Positions 39,801 to 54,800 are shown, counted from the first letter of the stretch. The stretch: DNA of 64,000 nt from Antedon mediterranea (GCF_964355755.1 NC_092670.1:12647201-12711200), one strand, 5' to 3'. Numbers and translations: made by a program. Notes: generated by a model from the sequence alone, not told the origin.

Positions 39801-42800
39801 AGTACTGTTAGCAAACATAAACTTTGGCATACAAAGATATTAAATTATGATGTTAAATTATAACCTGGTATCATCAGGTCAGATAATAATTAATGTACAG
39901 TACAGGGCCGTAGCCAGGATCTGTCAAGGGGGGGTTCCCACCCCAATACCTCCCCCCCCCCTGGGGTGGGGCCTGAGGCGAAGAAAATTTTGTTAAATGA
40001 CACCCCTAGATGGCCGGAAAAGACACTCTCATGCAGCATTCTACCAATGAGCAAAACGATCGTACTTGGACTCGTGGACTATTTAAACGATAACATTTGT
40101 TGCCGTATGTTAGATGCGCGTGTTCTGTGCGGAACCGCCGATTGTTTGATCATTTACTCGATATTTTGTTTTGCGTTCAAGTTCAATGCGAACGTACGTC
40201 TAGGAGAAGCCCCGAAAAAAGCACACTGGGTGAAAGCAAATGCAATTCTTATTATAGCTCTATCTATAATATTTATTTACAGCAATTTGTTGAGGAAATT
40301 AAATATGCCAATGTAAATAGGTGATATTGATACATTTGAGTACGTATCGGCGAAGCAAATTTTGTTAAATGACACCCCTAGATGGCCGGAAAAGACACTC
40401 TCATGCAGCATGCTACCAATGAGCAAAACGATCGTACTTGGACTCGTGGACTATTTAAACGATAACATTTGTTGCCGTATGTTAGATGCGCGTGCTCTGT
40501 GCGGAACCGCCGATTGTTAGATCATTTACTCGATATTTTGTTTTGCGTTCAAGTTCAATGCGAACGTACGTCTAGGAAAAGCCCCGAAAAAAGCACACTG
40601 GGTGAAGGAAAATGCAATTCTTATTATAGCTCTATCTATAATATTTATTTACAGCAATTTGTTGAGGAAATTAAATATGCCAATGTAAATAGGTGATATT
40701 GATACATTTGAGTACGTATCGGCTGGTGGTCTAGAAAAAAATAATCGGATGCCATAATGTGAACTACAGTACATGATACCATAGATATTATAGTGTAAAA
40801 TATTAATATTCACTATAATCCTCTATGATACATTATACTTCATAGCCACACATAAATACTGATGTATGTCGGAAGGCTATATACTTTATGCATGCTGCCT
40901 GACTGCCAGTGATCTAAACAATTGGTACGCAGTTGTCTGGCGGTGTCCTTTGTACGAATCGTTCGTCCCCCAGCTCGCTGTGAGACGCGTCAATATCATG
41001 TTGAATGCAGGGACCAAACATTTATTTTTCAGGTTAAAATCGGCAATTCATTCGCTCGAAGTACGCTCATACAGGGAAGAAGGTACTGTATGAGTTATTC
41101 CGAACGAGTTTACGAATTTTTTTATTTACGAACAACTTTTTGTACTGTGGGGCACGTATTTGGACGATTTTCGGAGATGAGGGTGAGGTATTGGGCATGT
41201 CGGGGATGGGGGTTCGCAGTCGGTTAAGGGGGGTTCGCTGTAAAGGGGGGGTTCGCCCGAACAATAAAAACCCCCCCTGGCTACGGGCCTGCAGTACAGT
41301 ATGTCAAGTGTTATTGGTAAACAAGTTATATCTTAACTGTACAATTGATAATGTTATAATTTATTAAACGTTGTATGGTTGGTAGGCCGAATGTAATTAA
41401 TTAATGAATAGTTTTCGCACGTAAACCTTAATTTTAATTGATGACGTTAATAATCTTCTACTTATTAGTAGCGTAGTTCAGCAAACGGTTACGATAATGT
41501 ACAGTACTTCTTCGTTTTGTTTTCGCTTCAAGTCGAATGCAACGCATGTGTCAGTCACGCAAACGAATTGTTTACAAAGTTCGCAGAGCTTGCTGCATGT
41601 TCAGAAAAATCTCTAAAGTTTAAATAGCATTTTCATGATTATTGGCTTTCCAATTTATTTGCAATGAGATGAATAATACAGTACTGTATGTTTTTGTAAA
41701 GTCTGTCTGGAATATGTTAACCTAAAAATGAACCTCTAAATACGTATCATGATATATTCAAAACATATTACAGGCTAATAGGTAGAAAATAATCATCATT
41801 AATATATTTCTACAGGTACGCTGTACGTTTTTTTTTATTCAGAGATAATCTAAACTAACCCACATAATTAAACCTAATTTGCATAATTTATTCAAAATTA
41901 ACAAATGATATGAATTGTTGTTTTTAATACCATGTACTGTATGATTGATAATTCTTTTATTAATACATTTTCTTACAGGCACTTAATACTGTACTGTACA
42001 CTGAATGAATGTTTGTTTTATTCTGGGATAATAACCCAAAAAAAAACTGACTACATAATTAACCTAATTTGCATAATTTATTCAAAATTAACAAATGATA
42101 TGAATTGTTGTTTTTAATACCATGTACTGTATGATTGATAATTCTTTATTAAGACATTTTCTTACAGGCATTTAATACTGTACTGTACACTGAATGAATG
42201 TTTGTTTTATTCTGGGATAATAACCCAAAAAAACTGACTACATAATTAACCTAATTTGCATAATTTATTCAAAAATAAAAAATGGATATGAATGGTTGTT
42301 TTTACTAGATGTGTATATTGTATAATAATAACCAGCAATATTATCATATTATATTTAAGGGTTTTTTAAACCAATCGATAATCTACAGTAGTAATAATTT
42401 TTTACAACATTATTTATAGATATGGAAATGAAGAGGAATAGTCAGCCTTCATTTCTTCTCTTAGTCTACAATACTGTAAATCTGTATTAGCTTTGTACAC
42501 TGTACTGTAAGCTCCCTTTATAACAAACCACACCCTTCTTTTGTTAAAATCCCAACCATTTTGAATTCACCTTTAACTTTGTGTGACCCGCACATCTCGG
42601 CCAAACTCTCTCTTTCTCCGAAAAAAGGACACTAGGACTTTCACTTTGTCCTATTTGTTACAAAAAAACAATCTTAAACAAAACTTAGCCAGACTTTTTA
42701 CAAAAGCCTCATGACAAAAGTCCATTCTGAATCGTTTTTCTATTTGTGTTTAAATGGTACTTGTGCAGGCAGCGTTTCCTGTTGACAATATTCCATAATA

Positions 42801-45800
42801 GTTTTTGCAGTTATATAACTGGGATAGTGCCTTCCGTAGGGAATCAAGTGACACTGAGGCAACATTGGTGGAAGTAATCATTGCTGGTGGACTCGAATAA
42901 AGGGCAAAAGGAGGGCTAGGACCAAAATATTATCAAAATTGTTTGTAAAGTAAATGACTAGATTTGCTAGTATAGTACTACTATCTAAGTTAACTGGGAT
43001 AATGTTCTCCAGATGCAAAACGTAGCATTGGCAATAGTTTAAGCTCCACTAAAGATTCATAATGGTCAGATGGTTAGGTCAAAGGTGGTATCTTTTTTTT
43101 ACTGCAGTTTAATTAGTAATTTCCTATACTTTCCAGTACTGGTATATAACTTGGGATGATTTAGTGTTTCCGAGACGGAAACAAAGTTGGTAAACATTGC
43201 TAATGAAGATTGCCAAATGGTTTCAGTAGTTAGGTCAGGGGTCATAATTTCTCTACTTCTGTTCCTGTAATTTTCCATTGCGAATGCCATAATTTGAAAA
43301 GAGAAAATGAAACGTATTACGAAAAAAAAACAACCTATTACTATTACGAATTGAATTGGTTACTCTATAGATGGTCAAACAGGCTAGGTCAAAGGTCACA
43401 ATTTGTTTACTTAATATTACCATTTTTTTTTTATACAATTTTTAATTTATAATTTTATTGAAGTTGCTGCAACATAACAGTGTTGTCTTCATAGTAAAAT
43501 CTTTAATACATTATTGATAATATTTAACCTAGAAAATCTACTTATAAATGTAAAAATTCTACAATATATTTAAGTGGCTTGGCCTAGTTCTGAAATCCCA
43601 TCAATGTCTCAACGAAACAATTCTACTCGCATATTTCCTAGCTAAAGAACGCCATTAATTCTTATTACTTTCATGAACAGACCATTATCAGAGAATTATT
43701 AAACAGACTACATTCATGTACAGCGTTATGGATCTTATTTTACCACAGTTAGTAATTTTAATATCAGATGTTGGCATTAATTTTAAATCAATATTTTTAG
43801 AATTTGTGGAGGAAAAACGAAAATCATTATTTATAAATTCAGAAAATAATGTGCAGTACTCTACAGGTAATCTGTAATGTTAATTCTGAATGTTCCTTAT
43901 AACACATAACAAACTGCAAGAACATGACTCACATATTACAGGATGGGAACAAACTCATTTCTTTTAAAACCGTGTCCTGTACTAGGCTTCAATGGCTCTG
44001 TGTTGGCAATGAGAAAGGATTTGAACCTGTGACTAGGATTTCTAAAAAAACACCAGCAAAACCTATCAATTGGATTGTTAAATCCAAAAAACTCTGCAGA
44101 CCTCCAAAAAAATAGCAAGCCCCATCAAAACCAATTAGTAATTCAATCATGTTTAATAATAATGTCTTTCGAATAGCGCCTTTAAAATAAACAAACATTT
44201 TCAAGCGCTACGATCAAAAGGCTCGAACTAGGTAAAAATTATGTTGTTTCAATGGGGTATCAGTGTTCTCTCGATGTAAAAATAAATTTTGGATAATTAG
44301 GCGAGGTAACAACAAATAATAAATTGTACTGTCAATCAATAAAATTTACAAATAAAGCCCCGCGATTACTTTTGTGTAATGTTTTTATTAGCCTAGCCTA
44401 CCCTACAAAGACACTATTCTTTAAGGTCATATTTTCTTACAATATTTTTAATAATGGGTGGGAGAAATTTGTCCATGTTTTTTTTCTTCAGTATTTAGTA
44501 GAAAAACTCTGTTAATACTGTAACCACGAAGCAACAGTTCCACTAATATTCTAGGATATTAATTTTGTGTTTAACGCTACTTCAGTAAACCTCTAATTCA
44601 AACAGCATACACGACAACCTAAGGCGTTGCTTAGCATACAAAATCAAAAAGAGATCCGAGAAGTGGTTCACGAGAAATGAATATTGTAAACTCTGCTTTC
44701 GTGTTTCGAATTAATAAAGTCATTTCATCATTGTCATCTCTAGCATGATGACATTATAAAGGTTAAATAATCTTGTATCCCTATGAATGATTGATAATGT
44801 CATAATTAATTTTAGTTTAAAGCACTGTCTACACTATCAAACTAGTTTGACAAAAAAGTGTGATGTACCCAAATATGGTAGTGATACTATACAGTATGCT
44901 CAAATATGGTAGTGATATGACATCATCATCATGTCCATATATGGACACATCTCAATTTTGTGTCACATAAAGTTTGACGGTGTAGACAGAGCTTTACTGT
45001 AACATCAAAAACTAGTTAAGCCGTCCACTTACACTACTGTAAGTTCTGTGTTTATTACATTTACTCAGAAATCTTACAGATTATAATTAAATGAAAATAA
45101 ATGAATACCTTCTTTGATTATTATTGTGCAAACCTCTTCTATTTAATTAAATATAGCAACTGCAATAGAATAATTTTGAGACGATTCCTTACACTTTTAC
45201 AGTACCGTATTTTGTCTACGTGAAATGCGATTAATCGTGTACTGTATATATCAAACAACAGTATGAATGAATTAAGTGGTTACTTTGTTTTTAGTAGAGT
45301 ATCATTAGAGAAAGTCGATGTCTATAGCCAAGGGGTAGTGCTTATTAATAAAACCACAGAGACTATTTCAATGATTTTACTATTACACTGCAAGGTGCAT
45401 AAATTGTACGACTTTAAAACTTAATCTGTTATTGGGATCGATTCATATACCTGTAGTCGTTCACATTATTTGCCGAGCACAAAGCATGCTTGATACAGTT
45501 TACTGTACTGGCCCATGAATCTTTTTACTGTACCATAAAAAAAAAAAAGTCAATTCCCCTGAAATGAAATGGTCAGGGAATTTTGTTGATACGTGGGGCT
45601 ACTGTACTACATTTAATTTAAAGTATAAAAATAGTATTTGGAAAAACTCAATTTTTCATAAAGTGGTACAGTAGAGCATCATGTACAGTTTTTGTATGTT
45701 ATTGTTACAATATTATACTGTACTTTTTATGTAAAGTATGGCAAGGTAAAGTCAAATGTTATGTTAACCACGCTTATTATTTATAATAAAAGAGAATTTG

Positions 45801-48800
45801 TAAAGAATAATTGTTATGATGGCGTCAGAAATATCCAACAATTTTTCATGTTATGTCTACTTTTAAAGCATCTTTTTCTTAAGGCATTGTAGTAAATGTC
45901 GAATTACTTTAATTGCAAATTTTTCGTGGAATAATAAAAAACAAAACGATTTCTTTGTTTGGTAAAAAATCAGGCATAACAATGTTAAAAGCTGATAATT
46001 CTTTTAACTACCAAGAATAATAAAACTTCAATCTGTTGATTAAAAATAATGGAAAGTTATTGCAACAATGTATTAAACAAAGGAATCCTAAAACAATACC
46101 CAGAGGAACAAAGGAATCATAGATAAGAATAATAATCATTATCTAGAGACACCAGGAAATCGTAGAGACTGTAAAAATAAACGCATTTTTACAACATTGA
46201 AAATTACATTATGTTGTTGAGTTGCAACTACATTTAGATAAGATTTCTATCCATAGGGAAAAGGGCAGTTTTCCACTAATGTATGAAATGTCATCATTCC
46301 ATGTCCAGTATAGAGTACGGTAAATGTAAATTATACAGTTGAAAATGTGAACTACTTTTTTAAAAAATAAATAAAAAATGCCACATTCAAATTTATCATT
46401 AATAAAAGACATTCAAATAACATTCTTCTCATTTCCTCAATTTTGAAAATAGATTAAATAAATGAATTTGGTAAAAAGAACCTCGACTAAATTGACCAAT
46501 CTGAATGCTGGCTTCAATTTCTCAAGTTTAAATTCTAAGACCAATGGTCAATGTTATCAACCACTTCCACCCAGTAGAACTTACCATGGTCTTGGTAAAA
46601 CAACCATGCTGGCTAAAAAGTACAATCTGAACAATGTGACTCGGGGTAAACCAATGGTAAAACCGAACGGAATTAGTGTGAACAATGATTAAAGTTACAG
46701 TCCCTGGTTTAATTTACAATTTTTTCAAGCCCAGTGCGAACAAGGCTTAAAATGTCTGCTTGCCATCTGGTAATTACATGTACTACAGTATATTATCACA
46801 CCACTTGCAACTTGACAATATATTTACATGGAATATTTGTCCCACTTGGTACAGTCTGAGTAAGTACTGTAGTGTATAGTAATATATGGACGATTTATTC
46901 ACCCTTGACCATTGATGGTCAGTACATGGAATATCTGTCATCAATAAAGGACCGCTACCTATCATCAAATACATTTAAGTACTGCTTATCTATAATATAA
47001 TAAAAATTATAGAATATTTTCATGAAAAAAAACCCATTTACCTGTCCTAATATTTCCGGTAATAATTATTAATACTGTACTGTGTTATCTGAATTCTCCA
47101 TTAACATTTGACATAATAATGATTGCGTCATTGGTGGAAAATCACGAGCATTAAACATCAAGAGAGATGGTCAGACGTGTGACTTGAGCTTATGGGCATG
47201 GTACAGTGGTCTAAAGCAATGTCGACACTATCAAACATTTTGTGACAAAAAAATGTGATGTGCCCATATGGACATGATGTCATATCACTACCATATTTGG
47301 GAATACCACTACGATATTTGGGCACATCAAACTTTTCTTGTCAAACTAGTTTGATACTGTAAGTGTAAGTGTGTTCTACCCACTGCATTATACTTACTTG
47401 ATATTGAAACAGATTTAGGGTCAATTGTGAGGCTACCAATTTCTCCCTTATTTGCTGCATCTTTGATCACCGTCTCAAGTTTCTTAAGAGACAATGTTGA
47501 ATCTTCAACTATTTTTAATTGTGTGGTTGCAACGATAGATCCCTCATAGAATTTTAGTACTCGGCATTCATGGCCATTTTCTCTGTTCACTATTGTGTAT
47601 ACCTAGAAAAAGTAAGAATTACTAAAATGATGCAAGTCCTATGTTACTACTGGACAGTCAGCATGAAAAATTGTTTTGATCCCTTCTGCTATCATTATTT
47701 TATAAAATAATGTTATGAAATATTTAAATTTTGTAAATTTGTATGTTAATTTTATTTTTATAAAAGATTTTCCACAAACAACTTTTAAAACTATAATTTT
47801 CAAAATTTTTTAGAAATTTGCAAAATTTAGTAATCACTATAAAAATTAAATACCAGAGCAGAATTAAAAAGTAATATACTCAATTTTGACATTTGAAAAT
47901 ATATAAAGATAATTATATAATTTTATATATACAGTACAGTTCATGTTTTTGAAACCTTTTCTTAATTCAATCAATTTCTCTCAGTTTACAATAATACAGA
48001 TAAAAATATTTGGTAGGAAGGATAGCAGAACGTATTTTTTTCACAAGAAAGATTAAACAAAGAGTTCATGTCCCCGAGTGACCTTCGCAAAAACTAATCT
48101 CGATATTTATATTATTCAGAGTTAATACTTTAGAGGTTAGTTGGTATACTACAGTACATACTTATACAATAGTAAAACATTACAAAAATATATATAAATA
48201 ATTGTGTAAAGTTAGTCTGTCTTCATTTCACTAAAAGACATTAGCATTATTTAATTATTCATGTCACGATGGGAAGTGTTAACATGAATACTGTAGCCGG
48301 CTTGCTGGGCTTTCGTCGGAGAGAAACAGCGAAAAGAATTAGATAATATGAGTAAGGGAACTACAGTCAGATGATGAAACTATCAGGAAATGAGTCAAGA
48401 TCGAATGGACAGTTTCATTAAATCGCTTACTGTACAATTAATTTTTTTTTTAGACAAATAATTGTATTATTTGTAGTCGTTGGTATTGTACCTTCCAATT
48501 ACTGGTGTCTTATTATTTTGATTTATCCAACCTCCCTCCCTCCCTCCCTCCCTCCCCCCCCCCCCCCTTGTACAAGGAGCATCCTTGGCCATGTTGACCA
48601 CACTGAGGTTTTTAAGGAGCCAATGGAAAGATACATGTTTCCTCACCTTCCTTATCTTACCAAACTCATTTTTGGAAATTGAACAAGGTTAAATTTGGCA
48701 CTTATTTTCCCATCTATAAGCTAGCCACAATCATTTATTTTTAAATCATGGATCCGTCATTTAAATAACAGAAAATGTCCACCATCGCCAATTGTCAGTG

Positions 48801-51800
48801 TTGCTTAGCTAGAGAATACGGGATTTTTTTAAAATGAAACAGGAATTGGCGATTAAACAAAATTGTTCGACAAATTGAATAAATCGAACAATAAGAATTG
48901 GCATGATGCCAATTAACCACCAGAACAACAACAATTTAAGAAACATGGGTTCTGTATGGCCTTGTTTACAAAGGCTAAATATATTCTGCAATTCTTCAAC
49001 TGTGAAGGTCGGAAACATTGTTTTTTACAGTGAATTACACTTTGTTCAAACATTGCTGTACAGTACAACTTGTATTGTTTCTAAAGTTACTGCGTATTGT
49101 GGATTTCCATGTTTACTGGGGACGGTATTTAAACGCACTTTACAGTTAGTATAATTATGCTTACCCCATTACAAACAGTTTCAGCCGTTTCAATAAAAAG
49201 TGGCGATGTATTATCCAATAGTTCATCAGAGAATTTTGCTTTTTTGCCTTCGATGTTAGTAACTCTCAGGTTCAACACAACAATTTCTGTTTCTGTAAAA
49301 TATTTTAATGAAATGTTAAAACAGGTTTATCCAGGTAAGTTAGGCAGAAAACAGACACAATTCAACCTAGAGAATAACCGATTATGAAAAAATGAAAGAA
49401 CAGAAGAAAAATTGAAAAACTTCTTAGTCTGTTTCAACCATCTTCCTCCTTACATTTTTCTGAATTTTTTTATATTAAACTGTGCAATTGTTTCAGCATA
49501 ACCTTGCATACTGTAGAGTAGTCTCGTATGTAAGTACATCATCCTACTACAGGCCTGGCTTTGAATGTACTGTACAAATAGTAGCCTACTTTATCCCTGC
49601 ATACTGTAGTGTCATAGGGTTTAATATAAATTTAGTTAAAAAATGTGTTTACTACAGTACCATACCAAACAATGTTGCAATATAGCAAATATTTACAAGC
49701 TGATTTTTAAAATGAACATGGCATGCTACTACAAATCTATATTACTAATTAGGTCACCTAATTCTGGCTCATGGTAATTGGTATAGTACTGTACAGCACT
49801 GTACAGTACATGTAAGAACTAACTACTGTAACTACAGTACCTGTACTGTACTTTATGTCTTGATTTTAGGATAAATTAAACATCCTACAAAAATATTAAA
49901 TACTCTATCAATCATCATCATGGAAGAACACTACTCTGTATACGGTACGGCAGTTTTTTTTTTCCATAAAGTGTCTCCTTGTATAGTCCTATTTGTGGTC
50001 TAATCAATATTAATTGGTTTGAAGGAGGTTTTCACAGATTGTTTGGGGTTTGTGCAAGGTTTGCATGCAACACCCTAGAAATGTCACATACAGTACCTTC
50101 TTCTTCAGTACCTGATCCATCCACATTATTATTTGGAGGTGGGGAGCCACTACCCTCGATGCTAATTCCATCCCCACTGCCTCCTTCCATTTCTTCATCA
50201 GGATTTATATCCATCGTATTCCTTACTGGTACGTGGTCTTCATCTTTCTCCCGTGAATATGAGTTTTTGTTGTTTGATGCGTTTGCAAGCTTCAGAAAAA
50301 GAAATAAAGATTAATTTATTGTTTTAAACTAAACCACAAACCAACAGTGATGTAAGTACACAGTAGTAGTCTATGATATGAGTACCACTTAAATTACAGT
50401 ACCTGAATATCAAAATTAGCCTTTGTTTCAGAACAGAAAAAAATAAGAATTTTTCATTGAAACATCGTTGCCTGGAAATGTGACGGTCCACAAACTGTGG
50501 ATCATTTATTTTCTCATTGCTGTGAGCATGTTTAAGTACAGTACAAGAATCAAAGGAACTAAAAGTATTCCAGGAATAGTATTACTGTACAATGAGTTGT
50601 TTTCTACACTTTGGATATAAGGGCTAATGTTGGTTTATCCGGGTAAGTTAGTCATGAAATAGACTACAGAATTTAATGTTCAGCTTTTAAAGTAAACTGG
50701 TACCAAAAAAATTTCGTTTAGTTTCGCTGAGGTACAATACTGTAGACAAAGATGTTAAAAACACACTTAAAAGAATTTAAAAATTTCACTGCATTAATAA
50801 TCTTCTAAGAGAATATGTTAAGCCAGTACCTCAGTCAACTTTGGCTTAGCCTACTGCACAGGTAGGTTGTACTATTCTGTACAATAACAAACAATCAGGT
50901 CCTCCAATACTGTACCACACAATATAGTATTAATCTTAATCTTAGTACAGAAGTGTATTGTTTGCTCTTTCGCAATAAACTGTTCAACTTTCCCAAATTA
51001 AATACAGTTGAATATTATTACACAAACTAATGATTGAACCTTCAACCTGCAACTAATGGGCACAAATGGCTTGGAATTAAGAATCTATGCTATCATAAGT
51101 ACCATTAAACGGGAGCCAGGGATTTGCAGAGGTCGTAATATGGTTGTTACTAAACCAGGTACATCATGCACTTAAAACTATTGAATTTACAAACGAACGC
51201 ACATATAATTATCATCTCATTAACTTTGATAATATATTAAGTCTTTAGCGTCCGAAGTTCATTGCATAAAATTTTATGCGGTGCAATTAATTGATAGATT
51301 TACACGCCTTTGCGATTGGGTACATTATCCTGATTATCTAGTCGGGCAAACTTATCCATTTTTATTATTAAATGCCACCTTCAATCAATATTCGCAACGC
51401 CTTTGAACTTTTACACATAATTCTATCAGTCAGTAAAGAAAGTTTATACGACTAAAACTGTTCATTGTACTGTATTTATTATAAAATACGACATACTTCA
51501 GTCGGTGGTAAAATACAGTAGCTAATGATGTTAATCAGTAGTAACGTTAAATGTGTTGTGAATATTGATGCACATTAGGATGGGCTCTTCGGCATTGATG
51601 TTGTGTGAATTAGATTGCAATTTGAACCTTAAGGCACAGCTCAATAGTGTAACAGATATATCTGTCTGAATACATCTTATTAGTGTGTGAAATTAAGGCT
51701 CTGTCTACACTATCAAAACATGTTATGTGCCCATTATATGGCCATGATGATGTCATATCACTACCATATTTGGGCACATCACATTTATTTTGTCAAACTA

Positions 51801-54800
51801 GTTTTATAGAGTAAACACAGCTTACAGAATGTCTGCATCTGATATTACAGCAGTTAATAAAGATAAAAACATTATCCTTACTTTATTTATTACTTATTTC
51901 AGTGATGAATACAGTACATAAAAGGGAGCTCGGAAGAGAGACAAGAGTTGTCAAAGAAAACTACTCTAACACAATGTACCAATTCAAACATTATCAATGG
52001 CAGTAAACAAATTTAGCAAACTAAAAGCGATTTTAATATTGTTCAAAATGAATGTCATAGTTTTAAATGTGTTAAATTTATAAAGATTGGCACATTGGTC
52101 AATAAAAGATTCCTAAAGGTTCCTACTCAGAAAAATAAGGTTGTCCATAGAGCCTGTTTTTTGTTTAGCATTACTGTACAGTACAGTGTACAGTAGTTTA
52201 ATAAATGATTTTTATTATTAATTATAATTTAATCAGATAACAATAGTTTGTTTTTAACCTGCTACTACACTACCTGTGACAATAACCACCACCCATATGA
52301 TGAATTAACCATTGTTTAAACTGTGGTTTTGTACTGGGTGGTGGTAGTGTTGTAATGTCCAATTTCCTATTAATTATTAATTAAAACACAAGTTGAATAG
52401 AAATAGCTGGGTGTTGGATAAAATTGGCTGTGTGGAATCTTATTTCAAACAATACCCTTATATGTTCCTTGTGTTAAAGAATAACAGGTATTTCCCCTCA
52501 ATAACGTGAAAAAGAAATATCACTGAAAAGGACCTTTAATAGGCCATTTCGCAGTTTTACTCAAGTTAACATTTCCATACAAAACAGTTTTCACTTATCA
52601 AAAGAACCAAAACCCATCGACTTCTATTCTATTTCTAATCAATTTAGCTTTACTTAACACCGTTTTTTACAGACAAATAATTTTTTCTCAATCCAATTTT
52701 TTAGTAACTATAGTAAATGTGACATTAAAATGGCATATTCAAACATTTAAAAAAATATTCTTTTAGGGAACAAAATATCTTTAGTTTCTGTACATTTACA
52801 GAATAATAACAATACTTAGAACTGTATACAGTTCAACCATTATTTTATATATTATTTTATAGGCACAAAGCAGAGAGCAAACAAAATAATAAAAGCTTAT
52901 CATCATATCATAAACCATAAATATGGTCAATAAATGTTACAGTACAGTAATTGTTACCTAGTACCATGTCTCATAAATTGTTAATATTCTAAGACTGTGA
53001 ATTGTATGATACTGTAAATTATACCAAACAATGATACAGTACTGCAGCCTGGGTACTGTACAGTATGGGTCGGTACTATCTCGCATATTACTGCAACACA
53101 GTTGTCAGTATCAATAGTTCCAGGAAAAAGTGAGTGAAAAAAAGAAGTTGATAAAACACTGCTTTAAACCAAAGTACTATATTTCCAGGAATTAGAAAAC
53201 AAAATTGAATGCTAAATCACATCCATACAGTGTAACCACCAAAGGTGGCTCACATTTCATCATGGCCATTTGAAAATGAACTTTAATCTAATTACAGTAA
53301 TAGATTTTCAATTCATCCATTAGAATAGAAGATATTTTATTTTAATACAGTTTAAGTTAAATTGGCTATAAACAAATTAATTACCTAAATAAGGCCACAA
53401 CCAGAGGGTTTTAGGGGTTTAAACATACCCTTTTGATTTAAAACAGCCTAGTTCTTGACGAATTTACTTTTTAGCCCTTTTTGTAAAAAAAAGGAACTTC
53501 TCTCTACAGATCTGCACATTAATATCCTGGCTACATGTTTGCCTAATTCACTGAATATTCATATCGTATGATACTACTGACTGTATACCAATGATCAAGT
53601 ACTGTAACTCTTCAAAAACTGGACAATTTTGGTGGTGCAATATTTGAACAAGATAGTATACTATTTACTCAATACTTTGTCTTTGTTCAGTGTATTGTTA
53701 TTAATAATACTTGTCAAAACGTCACATCAATCACTCAATAAATACAACAGTTTACAGGTAATACTGTGTGACATTGTAAAGGTTCAAAATGTCACTAAAA
53801 ATACAAGACTTGAAGCACCCTCAATGAAATTTGACCTCTGACCTTGGGTAAACATAGAAATACTTTGCCCTACATGGGCCTTGTACTAAAGATCTACTGT
53901 ATTGTGACACACACCCATTAACTCATAAATTCAGGGTTGTGGGTCAATAACATGTGACATTTAATGTTAGTTTTCAATGATGATGACTGGTTTATTTCTG
54001 AATTACCCTAGCAACTAAACAGTAAACTGTACATTGTAATACTTTTGATGACATTTTCTTCAACATTACATGGTTCAATTCAAGGCCTGGGTTTGCAAAG
54101 TTTTTTGGAGGTTTTGATCATCTGATAATACTGTACTAAACTGAGTATAGTGTAACATACAGTACTACTATTGAATTGCTGTATACACATCGTAGAGACG
54201 AAGAAAACCATTGTTAATTAACAAAGTACAATACAATAAATAATAATATTCGTTCATAGTGCTATTTGCACAATGCATCTAAGTTACTAAGTGCGGGTAT
54301 TGCTAAACACCGCAAACCCCGCAAACCCCCGCAAACCTCCAAAAAAACATAGCAAACCCCACCGAACCAACATAAAAGTGATTGAATCATGTAGTATACA
54401 ACCCACTGGGTTTATCAATGTAAAAAAAAAATACATTTTTACTGTTAACAACTTATTTTTGGGGTAAAACATCATTTTTTCAAATCAAAAATGATTGTTA
54501 AACCCCGCAAACCTCCAAAAAACCATAGCAAACCCCACCGAACCAACATAAAAGTGATTGAATAATGTACAGTAGTGTACGACCCACTGGGTATATAAAT
54601 TATTAAAATTCTACTGTTAACTACTTTTTTGGGGATAAAACATCATTTTTTGGTTAAAAATTAGCAATCATTTTTGACCAAAAAATGATGTTTTACCCCA
54701 AAAATAAGTAGTTAACAGTAGAAATTTAATTTTTTTTTTACATGGATATAGCCAGTGGGTTGTACACTACATGATTCAATCACTTTTATGTTGGTTCGGT

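Noticed and set aside
39966-40696. ORFs of 75-116 codons in the TIR element
   Set aside because: They duplicate with the 372-bp repeat, differ in frame and length between copies, and show no transposase motif.
46462-46692. 76-codon Asn/Lys-rich plus ORF
   Set aside because: It is built from repeated ACCAATGGT and CCATGGT words and shows no family, start context or splice signal.
50032-50314. Overlapping ORFs of 60-111 codons around 50.1 kb
   Set aside because: Only the minus frame with the Ser-Gly sites fits the syndecan splice phases; the others are its shadows.
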